DNA of 64,000 bases from Kumtagia sp963820075 (GTDB lineage: Bacteria; Pseudomonadota; Alphaproteobacteria; Rhizobiales; Rhizobiaceae): positions 1-64,000 of the forward strand of contig CAWFYS010000001.1 of the NCBI GenBank assembly GCA_963820075.1, written 5' to 3'. A program made the position numbers and the translations under genes. Below, piece by piece: positions 8,427 to 17,402 of this stretch. The stretch's first letter is position 1. Each line of letters starts with the position of its first letter. The notes under the pieces are model-generated. The model was not told where the DNA came from. It was given only the letters and a program-made list of their open reading frames with translations, and searched no databases.

Positions 8427-9311
8427 TCACGCCGGGAGATGGGCCGGTTCCTGCGAATAATAGGTGATGTAGCGCTGCTGGATTTCCTTCACCGGCAGGA
8501 CGACGAAAACATCGACCGTCTCGAAATCATGATCGATGACGCAGCCGTCGCCGATCCGCGCGCCGATGCGGACATAGCCCTTGATAAGCGGAGGCATGCG
8601 CGAAAACGCTGACTTCGCCTTGATCGCTTCAGCGGGCACGAGGTCCATGCCGACATAGCGCCATGGCAAGGCGCGCACGGCATACTCCGGCGCGGTGGGG
8701 AAATTCTGGGTGAGGAAGGAGAGCGACTCCGCGTGCGCGGCCGGTATCCGGCCATGGAAGGAGGCGCAGCCCGCCATAACGTCGATGTCATGGTGCAATA
8801 CATAGGCCCAGATCGCCTGCCAAAGCGCCTCGATGGTGCGCTTCGATCTGTATCGCGGCAAGACGCAGGAGCGCCCGAGTTCCAGGAAGCGCTTGCGCGG
8901 ATGCCGGCTAATCAATGTTGCGACATCGAATTCGTCCTCGGAATAAAACCCGCCGGCCAGCGCGGCGCCCTCCTGGTTAAGAACCCGGTAAGTGCCGACG
9001 ATGCGCTCACGCTCGGGACCGGGAAGCGCCTGATCGAAGACCAGAATATGATCGCAAACGGGATCGAACCGGTCGGCGTCGCGGCGGTCGAGCGCCTGCG
9101 CCCGGTTCGACCTGGCGCCGAGCTCCTCGTAAAAGACGCGGTAGCGGATCTCCTGCGCGGCAGCGACCTCCGCTTCGTCGCGAGCGAGCCGGGCTTCCAG
9201 CGAGCCTATCCGCCCGAGCACCCTGTCGGCAATGTCGGCCGTTGGTTTCAGGCCGGATATCAGGCTTGCCTTCGGGTCGACGGCTGCCTCGGACGGAACA
9301 GAAATTTGCAC
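8427..9311 (-). CDS. olsB: L-ornithine N-acyltransferase, ornithine lipid biosynthesis
   Basis: OlsB transfers a 3-hydroxyacyl chain from ACP to ornithine, the first step to phosphorus-free ornithine membrane lipids. The GNAT-like fold is shown by EIRYRVFYEELGA, DHILVFD, VGTYRVL, FLELGRSCVLPRYRS and GCASFHG; the C-terminal LIKGYVRIGARIGDG matches the family. I place the start at GTG 9309-9311 because AAGGAG lies eight bases upstream, giving 294 residues, the family length; longer upstream frames lack support. The partner acyltransferase OlsA is not adjacent, as in many rhizobia. Confidence 0.85.
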   Translation of the reverse strand: MQISVPSEAAVDPKASLISGLKPTADIADRVLGRIGSLEARLARDEAEVAAAQEIRYRVFYEELGARSNRAQALDRRDADRFDPVCDHILVFDQALPGPERERIVGTYRVLNQEGAALAGGFYSEDEFDVATLISRHPRKRFLELGRSCVLPRYRSKRTIEALWQAIWAYVLHHDIDVMAGCASFHGRIPAAHAESLSFLTQNFPTAPEYAVRALPWRYVGMDLVPAEAIKAKSAFSRMPPLIKGYVRIGARIGDGCVIDHDFETVDVFVVLPVKEIQQRYITYYSQEPAHLPA

Positions 9312-9536
9312 GGTTGACACTCCTTGGAACAGCCGGGCATGCGCCTGGATACTGAGGCTGTGCAACAGACGTATGAAATTAGAGCAAGTCGCGCTTGGAT
9401 TGAACCATTCGCGGTGAGGTTTCGGGTAAAGGTCACGGCGAGGCCCCGGCACGACCTTCGCGACCCTCCTGGCGGACCGCCTCGCCGTCCGACAAACAGA
9501 ATGAGCGGACGCCGCGCTCAAGCCGGCAACGGCCGG

Positions 9537-11831
9537 TTACTTTGCCGGCGTCCGATAGTTCAGGCCGTCTTCGATTATGTTGACGAGCACGTCGGGATCG
9601 AGCGGCTTGGTCACGAAGCCGCTTGCGCCGCGCGCGATGACGTCGTGGCGTGTCTTTTCCTGGCTGTCGGCCGAAAGCACCATGATCGGGACCGGCGGCA
9701 GCCTGTTTTCCTCCTCGTGCCGCCGAATCCGCGCGATCGCCTCCAGCCCGTCCATGACCGGCATGTGCAGGTCCATCAGTACCACGTCATGGCGTTCCCG
9801 GCGCGGATCCGTGACGGCCTCGACGGCCGCTTTGCCGTTGCTTACGACTTCGACGCGATGCCCCGCCTTCCGCAGCGCGGTGCGCGCCAGCAGCGCGTTG
9901 ATCTCATTGTCCTCGGCAAGCAGCACCGATAGCCCGGTTGTGCCCGTGTCGCGGGCTTTCGCCGTCGTCAGCGCGACCGGCGCCGGCGAGGCGACCGCCG
10001 AGACGACGCCCGACAGAAGCACGCGCAGCAAGGTCTCGCCGCGCACCGGCCGGGGCAGGAAGGTCGCGTAGCCGCTGGCGCGAAGCTCGTTGAGCGCGGC
10101 CCGGTCGTTGGGCGCAATCAAGGTGACGGCCTGGCTTCCCGAGAAGCCGGCCTGTTTCAGCCTTTTCAATGTTCTGCCGTCGGGGGACTCAAGAGCCGCG
10201 TCGATCAGAAGCGCGTCGCATGGTCCGGCGAGTTCCAGCGCCTGGTCGGTCGAATAGACAATGTCGATCGTGCCGCCATGGGCGCGGATCGTGCGCGCAA
10301 TCGCATCGCATTCGACTTCGTTCTTCGACAGGACAACGCTGCGGTGGCCGGCAAGCACCGCACCGCGCAACTGCTCCGACCCTGTAGCTTCCGCGGCGGG
10401 AATTTCGAATGCGAACTCGGAGCCGAGGCCATAGTCGCTGGCAACGGCGATCGTGCCCCCGAGGGCCTCGACGATGCGCTTGGATATTGCGAGACCCAGG
10501 CCGGCGCCCCCATGCGCGCGCGTCGAACTGGTGTCGGCCTGCTCGAACTCCTCGAAGATGCGGTCCATGTCTTCCTGGCGCAGACCGGGCCCGGTGTCGG
10601 CGACGGCGAAGCGGACCAGATCCTGCCCATTGTCCCCCTGGGTTTGAGAAACGGACACCAGGACGCCGCCCGTCTCGGTGAACTTGATCGCGTTGCCGAC
10701 GAGGTTGAGAAGCACCTGGCGGACCCGGCCGGGATCCGCGGTGATCGTCTGCGGCACGTCGGGAGCTACATGCGAGCCCAGCCCGATTCCCTTGCCATAG
10801 GCGCGAACGGCCAGCAGTTCCACCACCCCCTCGACCACCTCGCGCGGCGATATGGGCTGCGGCTCCGGCACGAAACGCCCGGCTTCGATCCGGGAGAAAT
10901 CCAGCAGATCCTCGATCAGCGCCAGGAGGGCGCTGGCGGAAGTGGAAACCGCGCTCACATAGGTTTTCTGCTCGGCCGAGAGGCTGGTGTCGGCCAGCAG
11001 TTTCGCCATGCCCATGATGCCGTTCATCGGCGTGCGGATTTCGTGGCTGACGGTTGCCAGGAAACGCGACTTGGCGACACTTGCGGATTCCGCCCTTTCG
11101 CGCGCGCCGATGAGCGCGCTTTCGGCGCGCTTGCGCGCCGTGATGTCACGCGCGATTGCCCGGTGCGAGACCGCCCTGCTGGAAAGGTCGCGCACGGAGA
11201 GCTCGATCCAGGAGAACCAGCGTGTTCCGGTTGACGTGTGGATCGCAACGTCGGTCGAACTCAGGCACTCGCCGTCGGCGAAGGCGGCGTCGGGTACGAT
11301 GCCGACCTCGATGCCAAGATCCTCGAGCCCCAGCCCTATCAGATCCGCCTTCGGCCGATTGACGAGATCGGCGAAGACCCGGTTGGCGTAGACGATCCGG
11401 CCGTCGCGGTCGCGGTGGATAACGAGGTCGCCGAGCGCGTCGATGAGGCCAAGGAAGTGCTCCTCCCTTTCATGAAGCTCCCACATCCGATCCGCCAGGC
11501 TCTCGATGCGGGCGGCGGGCGTGGCCGCGTCCGCCGGCTCGGCGGTCAAGCGGCGCTGCGCGTCGAGGCTTCTGAAAAGTATAAAGAGACCGCCCGCGCC
11601 GATGAGGAGAAAGCCGGCAACGAATATGGCCTCCGCGCGCAGGAACAAGGCGGCGACGGCAAATGCCAGAGCGGCGACCGCCATTGCCGTCTGAAGAACC
11701 ACCAGCGGCGACTTGAACGGCAGAGAACGGATCGGAGGATCGGAGGAGGCGAGCCGGGACGGTTCGGGCGCAGGAACGCTGGTACTCGCGCTCTTGGCTT
11801 CCAGCGGGTCCTGGGCGATTGGAGCCGTCAT
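9537..11831 (-). CDS. membrane hybrid sensor histidine kinase with two receiver domains
   Basis: 764 residues. Two N-terminal membrane segments lie at about 42-62 and 68-88. A PAS domain follows (FLGLIDALGDLVIHRDRDG). The HisKA motif is FLATVSHEIRTPMNGIMGM with the acceptor His, and the ATPase domain has NLVGNAIKFTETG, DTGPGLR and GAGLGLAISK. The first receiver-like domain is degenerate (VVLSKNEVECDA, CDALLIDAA). The second is complete: LLAEDNEINALL, VVLMDLHMPVMDG and VTKPLDPD. No histidine phosphotransfer domain is present, so phosphate presumably passes to a separate partner. It stands alone in its transcription unit. Confidence 0.9.
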   Translation of the reverse strand: MTAPIAQDPLEAKSASTSVPAPEPSRLASSDPPIRSLPFKSPLVVLQTAMAVAALAFAVAALFLRAEAIFVAGFLLIGAGGLFILFRSLDAQRRLTAEPADAATPAARIESLADRMWELHEREEHFLGLIDALGDLVIHRDRDGRIVYANRVFADLVNRPKADLIGLGLEDLGIEVGIVPDAAFADGECLSSTDVAIHTSTGTRWFSWIELSVRDLSSRAVSHRAIARDITARKRAESALIGARERAESASVAKSRFLATVSHEIRTPMNGIMGMAKLLADTSLSAEQKTYVSAVSTSASALLALIEDLLDFSRIEAGRFVPEPQPISPREVVEGVVELLAVRAYGKGIGLGSHVAPDVPQTITADPGRVRQVLLNLVGNAIKFTETGGVLVSVSQTQGDNGQDLVRFAVADTGPGLRQEDMDRIFEEFEQADTSSTRAHGGAGLGLAISKRIVEALGGTIAVASDYGLGSEFAFEIPAAEATGSEQLRGAVLAGHRSVVLSKNEVECDAIARTIRAHGGTIDIVYSTDQALELAGPCDALLIDAALESPDGRTLKRLKQAGFSGSQAVTLIAPNDRAALNELRASGYATFLPRPVRGETLLRVLLSGVVSAVASPAPVALTTAKARDTGTTGLSVLLAEDNEINALLARTALRKAGHRVEVVSNGKAAVEAVTDPRRERHDVVLMDLHMPVMDGLEAIARIRRHEEENRLPPVPIMVLSADSQEKTRHDVIARGASGFVTKPLDPDVLVNIIEDGLNYRTPAK

Positions 11832-11885
11832 GATCGCTTGTATGCTCTGCCTTCTTCCCGAAATTCTCGTTGTTCGGCTTACGGC

Positions 11886-12014
11886 CTGTTGAGATTCACG
11901 TGATGGCGACCGGGAAATTGCACTTTTCCGCGCTTCCGGGGCTCAAATTGCCAGTATTCCGCTCGGTTCGCGAAAACCGCCATTTTCGGCTCGCCCTAGC
12001 CTGAATCTCAACAG
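11886..12014. repeat. 13-bp inverted repeat pair in an intergenic region
   Basis: CTGTTGAGATTCA at 11886-11898 and its exact reverse complement at 12002-12014 bracket most of the gap between the start of the hybrid kinase and the end of the AcuI-type gene. The arms are about 100 bases apart, too far for a simple terminator. They may be two copies of a dispersed rhizobial intergenic motif or a divided regulator site. Confidence 0.4.
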
Positions 12015-12017
12015 ACC

Positions 12018-13037
12018 TTAATCCCTTTTTCGTGCTTTCGCTTGCGGATCGAGTTCGACGACGACCCGGCCGCGAACCTTTCCTTCGACGATGTCGGCCG
12101 CGGTGGCGATGATGTCATCGAAGCCGATAACGTTCGTCAGCGACGATAGTTTCCTGTGGTCGAGATCGCTGGCGAGCCGGCGCCAGGCCTCCAGCCGCAA
12201 CGGTTTCGGCGCGTTCACCGAATCGATGCCGAGCAGCGAAACGCCGCGCAGAATGAAGGGAGCGACGCTTCCCGGCAGGTCCATGCCTTGCGCCAGGCCG
12301 CAGGCCGCGACCGCGCCGCCATACGAGGTCATGGAAAGCACATTGGCGAGTGTGTGGCTGCCGACCGCGTCCACCGCGCCGGCCCAACGCTCTTTCCCCA
12401 GCGGCCTCGCGGGCCCGGACAGTTCGGCGCGGTCGATGATTTCGGCCGCGCCAAGATCGCGCAAATAGGCGCTTTCGGCCGTCCGTCCGGTCGAGGCGAT
12501 GACATGGCAGCCGAGCTGCGACAGAAGAGCGATCGCGACGGAGCCGACGCCGCCCGCCGCGCCGGTGACGACTACGGGTCCTTGGCTACGCAGGTCGATA
12601 TGGCGTTGCAGCGCCATCACCGACAGCATCGCCGTATAGCCCGCCGTTCCGATGGCCATCGCCTCGCGTCCGGTCATGCCGTCCGGCAGCGGGATCAGCC
12701 AGTCGCCCTTGACACGCGCCCGGGCCGCATAGCCGCCATGATGGGTCTCGCCGACACCCCAGCCGTTGAGTATGACCTTGTCGCCTTCCTTCCAGGCGGG
12801 GTCGGCCGATCGAAGCACCGTTCCCGCGAAATCTATGCCGGGCACCAGGGGAAAGCGGCGCACCACCGGCGCCTTTCCGGTGATTGCCAGCCCGTCCTTG
12901 TAGTTCACGGTGGTCCATTCGACGGCGACGGTAACGTCGCCTTCCATAAGGTCGGCCTCGCTGATTTCGCTCACCGAAACCGACTGCTTCTTGTCTTCGC
13001 CGCGCGATATGACGATGGCCTTGAAGGTCTCGGGCAT
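12018..13037 (-). CDS. acuI: MDR-family NADPH oxidoreductase (acrylyl-CoA reductase AcuI/YhdH type)
   Basis: 339 residues, the usual length. The GroES-like N-terminal half contains VEWTTVNYKDGLAITG and RFPLVPGIDFAGTV; the Rossmann half has VVVTGAAGGVGSVAIALLSQLG. NGWGVGETHHGGYA and FILRGVSLLGIDSV are characteristic of YhdH/AcuI, which reduces acryloyl-CoA to propionyl-CoA. The start at 13037 is supported by GGGAGAG five bases upstream; an in-frame upstream extension is possible. Single gene, no DMSP or propionate genes beside it. Confidence 0.8.
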   Translation of the reverse strand: MPETFKAIVISRGEDKKQSVSVSEISEADLMEGDVTVAVEWTTVNYKDGLAITGKAPVVRRFPLVPGIDFAGTVLRSADPAWKEGDKVILNGWGVGETHHGGYAARARVKGDWLIPLPDGMTGREAMAIGTAGYTAMLSVMALQRHIDLRSQGPVVVTGAAGGVGSVAIALLSQLGCHVIASTGRTAESAYLRDLGAAEIIDRAELSGPARPLGKERWAGAVDAVGSHTLANVLSMTSYGGAVAACGLAQGMDLPGSVAPFILRGVSLLGIDSVNAPKPLRLEAWRRLASDLDHRKLSSLTNVIGFDDIIATAADIVEGKVRGRVVVELDPQAKARKRD

Positions 13038-13199
13038 GGTCTCTCCCTTTGGCCTGGCCGCCGACATCGCCCAGACTTGCCCCAGCCTGGACCGGGGTGC
13101 ATTTTCTGGAACCGCACTGTCGGCGGGAATTTCACCCGCATATAGTCAAGATGGGCGTTGACAAGGCGCGCGCCAAGCCGCGCCGCATTGAAATCCAAC

Positions 13200-13694
13200 T
13201 CAATCGCCGGACAGCGCGGCCTTTCGCGTACGCCACCAGCCGATGATTTCCTGCAGGACGACGGCTGCCGCACCCACGGAGATGAATGCGTCCGCCAGGT
13301 TGAACACGGCGAAGGACCAGACGGGCGTGTGGAACAGGATATAGTCGATGACGTGTCCATGCACGCTGCGGTCGATCAGATTGCCGACCGCGCCGCTGAC
13401 GATGAGGGCAAAGCCGATGCGTGCCAGCACATGGCGGGGATCGGAGCGAGCCGCGAGATAGAGCACGACCGCGACGACGGCGACCGAGACGGCGATCAGC
13501 CCCCGGTCGCCGACCCAGGAGAACATGGAGAAGGCGACGCCGGTGTTGTAGGTTCGGTAAAGCGCCAGGAAGGGCAGCACTTCGACTGGCTCGTGCATGA
13601 CGAGCCGGGTCTCGACCAGCCACTTGATCCACTGATCGAGCGCAACGCCGGCGGCCGCGATCCCCGCATGGATTGTCCACCAGCGGCTGGTCAT
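13200..13694 (-). CDS. lspA: prolipoprotein signal peptidase (signal peptidase II)
   Basis: Cleaves diacylglyceryl-modified prolipoproteins in the inner membrane. 164 residues with four hydrophobic segments. Signature motifs are LDQWIKWLV, YNTGVAFSMF, IVSGAVGNLIDR (first catalytic Asp) and FAVFNLADAFISVGA (second catalytic Asp). The ATG overlaps the stop of the upstream methyltransferase by four bases (ATGA, 13691-13694), so translation is coupled. Confidence 0.95.
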   Translation of the reverse strand: MTSRWWTIHAGIAAAGVALDQWIKWLVETRLVMHEPVEVLPFLALYRTYNTGVAFSMFSWVGDRGLIAVSVAVVAVVLYLAARSDPRHVLARIGFALIVSGAVGNLIDRSVHGHVIDYILFHTPVWSFAVFNLADAFISVGAAAVVLQEIIGWWRTRKAALSGD

Positions 13695-14545
13695 CTTGTC
13701 GCTTCCGCGCGGAGCTTCAGCGCCGGGCGCCGGATTTCGTACAGCATCACGCCCGTGGCAACCGCCAGGTTGAGCGAGTCGGCGCGGCCCGCCTGCGGGA
13801 TGCGCACAAGCACGTCGCACGCCTCGGCCAGCGCCTCCGGCAGCCCCTGCTGCTCATTGCCCATCAGCAGAACGACCGGCCTCGCCGCATAGTCGACACT
13901 GCGGTAGTCGACGGCGCCTTGAAGATGCGTGCCGGCGAGGATGCCCGAAAAACCCTTGCGCCAGGCAAGGAAAGCTTCCGTCGTGGCGCGCGCCACCGGC
14001 ACTGCGAAGATCGAGCCCATGGTTGCCCTGACGGTTTCCATGGCAAAAGGGTCCGTCGCGTCGCCGACGAGGATGATGCCCCTGGCGCCGACCGCGTCGA
14101 CGGTGCGCAGCACCGTTCCGAGGTTGCCGGGATCGCGAACCCGGTCGAGCGCCACCCAGACGTCGCCCGGTCCCGGCCTGATGTCGGCGAGTTTTGCGAA
14201 GCGCTGCTCGAATACGCCGATCACGGTTTGCGGGTTGTCGCGGCGGGTGACGGCAGCCAGAATCTTCTCGGACACCTCCAGCACGTCGCCGCCCGCCGCG
14301 ACCGTGCGGGCCGCCACCTTTTCCACGGCGGGGTTGCCGAGGGCGGACTTGGCGAAGACCAGAGTGCGCACGCGCCAGCCAAGGTCGAGCGCGTCGATGA
14401 CGAGCTTCAGCCCCTCGGCAATGAAGGCGTTCTGCTGGTCGCGGAATTTCTTCAGCGCCAGCGCCTTCAAATCCTTCACCAGCGGATTCGACAGGCTGGT
14501 GACTTCCTTGACGCGTCCCGGCGCTCCGGGCCGGTGCTCGCTCAT
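13691..14545 (-). CDS. TrmH/SpoU-family RNA 2'-O-methyltransferase
   Basis: 284 residues. The N-terminal substrate-binding part (SLSNPLVKDLKALALKKFRDQ, FIAEGLKLV) and the SPOUT knot are both present: LDRVRDPGNLGTVLRTVDA, GIILVGDATDP, LLMGNEQQGLPEAL and IPQAGRADSLNLAVATGVMLYE. This is the 23S rRNA ribose methylase type; the target nucleotide is not deducible. It overlaps both neighbours by four bases, forming a tight three-gene operon. Confidence 0.9.
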   Translation of the reverse strand: MSEHRPGAPGRVKEVTSLSNPLVKDLKALALKKFRDQQNAFIAEGLKLVIDALDLGWRVRTLVFAKSALGNPAVEKVAARTVAAGGDVLEVSEKILAAVTRRDNPQTVIGVFEQRFAKLADIRPGPGDVWVALDRVRDPGNLGTVLRTVDAVGARGIILVGDATDPFAMETVRATMGSIFAVPVARATTEAFLAWRKGFSGILAGTHLQGAVDYRSVDYAARPVVLLMGNEQQGLPEALAEACDVLVRIPQAGRADSLNLAVATGVMLYEIRRPALKLRAEATR

Positions 14546-15555
14546 GTTGCAACCCAGCGCGAAAACAGCGAGGTCGACAAGGCGCGGCCGGCGGCCTTCT
14601 CGCGGATCACCAGTTCGCCGGATTCGACACGGCCGCCCATGCCCGCGAAAGTGTCGCGCATCAGCGCGTGGATGGCGAAAAACGACGCCCGGATCGAATA
14701 GGCCGTGAGCACGACGGCAAGCGGCCTCGGCGTCAGGATGGCGCGGCAGATGTCGGCGAGTTTCGGCAGGTCGTCGAACAATTGCCAGACCTCGCCTTTC
14801 GGTCCGCGCCCATAGGCGGGCGGGTCGAACAGGATGATGTCGTAGCTTGAGCCGCGCCGCTGCTCGCGCTCGGCGAACTTCATGGCGTCCTCGCAGATCC
14901 AGCGTATCGGCCGGTCGGCGAGCCGCGCCGCCTCTTGATTCTCGCGCGCCCAGCCGATCGCCTTCCTGGACGCATCGACATGCGTCACTTCCGCCCCCGC
15001 CTTCGCCGCGACCAGCGAGGCAAGTCCGGTATAGCCGAACAAATTGAGCACCTTGACCGGCCGCCGCGCGTTCTCGATGAGGCTGGCCATATGGTCCCAA
15101 TGCGTCGCCTGCTCGGGGAATACACCGACATGACGGAACGAGGTAAACCTTCCAAGATAGTCGATGCCGTCATGACGCATCGGCCAGGTTTCGCCCAACG
15201 GCTGTTTTGGAAAGCGCCATCTGCCGAGGCCTTCCTCATCGGTATCGCCGGTGAAGATCGCGTCGGCTTTCCGCCATTCGCTATCCGGCAGCGCCTTTCG
15301 CCAGATCGCCTGGCCCTCGGGCCGCACGATCCGGCAGGCGCCGTACTGCTCGAGCTTTTCGCCGTCCCCGCTGTCCAGCAGCGCGTAGTCGTCGTTCGGC
15401 AGTACTTCGAGGATAACCGGCAGCCGCTCGGCGGGCAGCGCGCCCTCGCGGCGCGGACGCTCCACTTCCGGCGGCCTCCGCTGAGGACCAGGGACGGCCG
15501 CCTGCTGTTCGTGCTGGCGGCGCTCGTCGCCGCGATGATGCCGCGCTGGTTTCAA
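14542..15555 (-). CDS. class I SAM-dependent rRNA methyltransferase (RlmI-like)
   Basis: 337 residues. After a basic, low-complexity N-terminus (about 45 residues) comes LLDSGDGEKLEQYGACRIVRPEGQA (split motif GDGEKLEQYG). The SAM domain has VKVLNLFGYTGLASLVAAKAG, VTHVDASRKAIGWARENQ and the catalytic-loop FDPPAYGRGPKGE. The FDPPAYGRG loop and length suit 23S rRNA m5C methyltransferases of the RlmI/RlmK group, though the PUA domain is not obvious. Its stop overlaps the next gene (ATGA at 14542-14545). Confidence 0.82.
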   Translation of the reverse strand: MKPARHHRGDERRQHEQQAAVPGPQRRPPEVERPRREGALPAERLPVILEVLPNDDYALLDSGDGEKLEQYGACRIVRPEGQAIWRKALPDSEWRKADAIFTGDTDEEGLGRWRFPKQPLGETWPMRHDGIDYLGRFTSFRHVGVFPEQATHWDHMASLIENARRPVKVLNLFGYTGLASLVAAKAGAEVTHVDASRKAIGWARENQEAARLADRPIRWICEDAMKFAEREQRRGSSYDIILFDPPAYGRGPKGEVWQLFDDLPKLADICRAILTPRPLAVVLTAYSIRASFFAIHALMRDTFAGMGGRVESGELVIREKAAGRALSTSLFSRWVAT

Positions 15556-15654
15556 CGATTGCCTCGCTGGAAAGTGCCGATGCTTCTGCCACAGGCCGCA
15601 AGGCCGCGCAACAAAGGCGGGCCGTCGCTCCGGACAGGTGCATTCCTGCCGTCT

Positions 15655-16620
15655 CTATGCCTTGAACCGCTGGTAAACCGCAATTCCCGCGGCGAGATCT
15701 TCAAGCGCGGCGCCGACCGACTTGAAAAGCGTTATCTCGCCGGCACTGGTGCGGCCCCGTTTCTCTCCGCGCGCCAGTTCGTGCAGGTCGGCGATGATGC
15801 CGTCGGGTTTCAGAATTCCGGATTTCAAAGGCTGCACGATGTCCCCGGCCTCCTTTGTCGCGCCGGCGCGGGTATCGACGAACACACGGGCGCGGGCGAT
15901 CGCGGCGTCGTCGGCTTCGCGCATGTCGGGCGTGAAGCCGCCGACCAGGTCGACATGCGTGCCGGGCTGCAAACGGTCGCCCTTGACCAGCGGTTGCGTC
16001 GAGATCGTGGCGCAGGACACGATGTCGGCCCAGCCGAGCGCCGCGTTGAGATCGGCGGTTGCCGTGACCTTCAGGCCGTCTCGACGCAGCGCCTCGGCGG
16101 CCTTCTCCGCATTTGCGGGCGTGCGGTTCCAGACGCGGATTTCCGTGATCGGCCGGATCGCCGAATGCGCCCTGGCGAGGAAGGGACAGAGCGCTCCGGC
16201 GCCGACGACGAGCAGCTTCGAGGCGTCGTCGCGCGCCAGATAGCTGGCGGCCAGCGCGGAGGCGGCGGCCGTACGCCACTGCGTCAGCCGCTGCCCGTCG
16301 ATCAGCGCCTGCGGCTCGCCGGTCCTGCCGTCGAGCAACAGATAGAGACCCATCACCGCCGGCTTGGCGATGGCGTTGTTGTCGGGGGAGACCGTGACGA
16401 TTTTCACGCCGATATGGCCGCCGTCCGATGTCCCGGCAGCGTTGAAATCGGTCCAGGCGGGCATGAGCAGCAGCGTCGTGGCGGCCCCATCCGGCCGCTC
16501 GATCGCATGGTGGTGCCGAACCGGCTGGATCGCGCCGATCCTGAATGCCGTCCGCAGCGTCTCCACAAGGCCTGGGAAAGTCAGTGCGCGGTCGACATCG
16601 TCCGCCGAAATCAAGCGCAT
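15655..16620 (-). CDS. ornithine cyclodeaminase/mu-crystallin family protein
   Basis: 321 residues. Typical marks are KIVTVSPDNN, GLYLLLDGRTGEPQALIDGQ, LTQWRTAAASALAASYLAR, LLVVGAGALCPFLARAH (NAD-binding loop) and GDIVQPLKSG. The family includes ornithine cyclodeaminase, alanine dehydrogenase and ketimine reductases, so the substrate is uncertain. Start at 16620 is chosen because GGAGG lies six bases upstream; a longer start would add eight residues. No arginine catabolic genes are adjacent. Confidence 0.85.
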   Translation of the reverse strand: MRLISADDVDRALTFPGLVETLRTAFRIGAIQPVRHHHAIERPDGAATTLLLMPAWTDFNAAGTSDGGHIGVKIVTVSPDNNAIAKPAVMGLYLLLDGRTGEPQALIDGQRLTQWRTAAASALAASYLARDDASKLLVVGAGALCPFLARAHSAIRPITEIRVWNRTPANAEKAAEALRRDGLKVTATADLNAALGWADIVSCATISTQPLVKGDRLQPGTHVDLVGGFTPDMREADDAAIARARVFVDTRAGATKEAGDIVQPLKSGILKPDGIIADLHELARGEKRGRTSAGEITLFKSVGAALEDLAAGIAVYQRFKA

Positions 16621-16664
16621 GGGAGCCTCCGATTGCGGTTGCAAAGGGCGATGTCAGGCGTCAG

Positions 16665-16998
16665 TCAGGCGCCGGGCTTGGGCAGTGCCGTCGCCGACCC
16701 CGCGCGGGGCTGACGCGTGGTGGCGTCGCGCGCCGCTTGCGCCTCCAGCCCGCGCTGCCGGGCAAGCTTGCGGTAGCGGCCCTGCTTGAACCATGTGGCC
16801 AGGCTGCCGATCAGCATGCCGGCCGCCAGTGCCGCGAAAAGCAGGAAGAACAGCGGCAGTTGCGATGGTCAGTGCCGGGTTGCCCGGATTGAACGGGTCC
16901 AGCGTGAACGCCGCCGGCGCGCGATTTGCCACCGCCAGCGCGATCAGGATGATGCCGATTGGTACGAGGACCAGAATAAGGATGACGCGATTGACCAT
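16665..16998 (-). CDS. LapA-domain (DUF1049) membrane protein, frameshifted
   Basis: After removing one base near 16867 the 334-base region gives 110 residues: MVNRVILILVLVPIGIILIALAVANR, then FTLDPFNPGNPALTI and LPLFFLLFAALAAGMLIGSL, ending in a basic tail. Two membrane helices with the N-R-x-P loop and a GMLIGSL second helix are the signature of DUF1049/lipopolysaccharide assembly protein A-like proteins. It sits just downstream of ihfB, a neighbourhood common in proteobacteria. Confidence 0.75.
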
Positions 16999-17039
16999 GA
17001 CCTTCCGTAGCCGTGATTGCCGGTTCGACTCTTGAGCCG

Positions 17040-17324
17040 CTATTTCTGACCGTTCAGCCGCTCGCGAAGTTCCTTGCCGGTCTTGAAGAACGGCACCCAT
17101 TTCTCCTCGACCTCGACGGTGTCGCCGGTTCGCGGATTGCGTCCGGTGCGCGCCGGCCGGTTCTTGACCGAGAAAGCACCGAAGCCGCGGAGTTCAACGC
17201 GATTGCCATCGGCGAGCGTGTCGGTGATTTCATCGAAGACGGCGCTGACGATATTCTCGACGTCGCGAAGGAAAAGGTGCGGATTGCGAGCAGCGATGAT
17301 CTGAACGAGTTCGGACTTGATCAT
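17040..17324 (-). CDS. ihfB: integration host factor subunit beta
   Basis: 94 residues, the normal size of the DNA-bending IHF beta chain. MIKSELVQIIAARNPHL, VELRGFGAFSVKNRPARTGRNPRTG (seen as VELRGFGAFSVKNR and GRNPRTG) and VPFFKTGKELRERLN are diagnostic, including the beta-arm with the intercalating Pro. The start is taken at MIKSEL rather than a weak upstream codon. It forms a likely operon with sppA upstream and the LapA-domain gene downstream. Confidence 0.95.
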   Translation of the reverse strand: MIKSELVQIIAARNPHLFLRDVENIVSAVFDEITDTLADGNRVELRGFGAFSVKNRPARTGRNPRTGDTVEVEEKWVPFFKTGKELRERLNGQK

Positions 17325-17402
17325 GGAACCTGTCCCCTTCAAACCTGGTGTTGCACGAATATGCGGATGTTTTTGTTGGTGTTTTTACCGGGAGAGAACA
17401 AG

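Noticed and set aside
14935..16713. Long plus-strand open frame of 592 codons over the methyltransferase and cyclodeaminase genes
   Set aside because: Antisense shadow in GC-rich DNA; no family motifs, while the minus-strand proteins show complete active sites.
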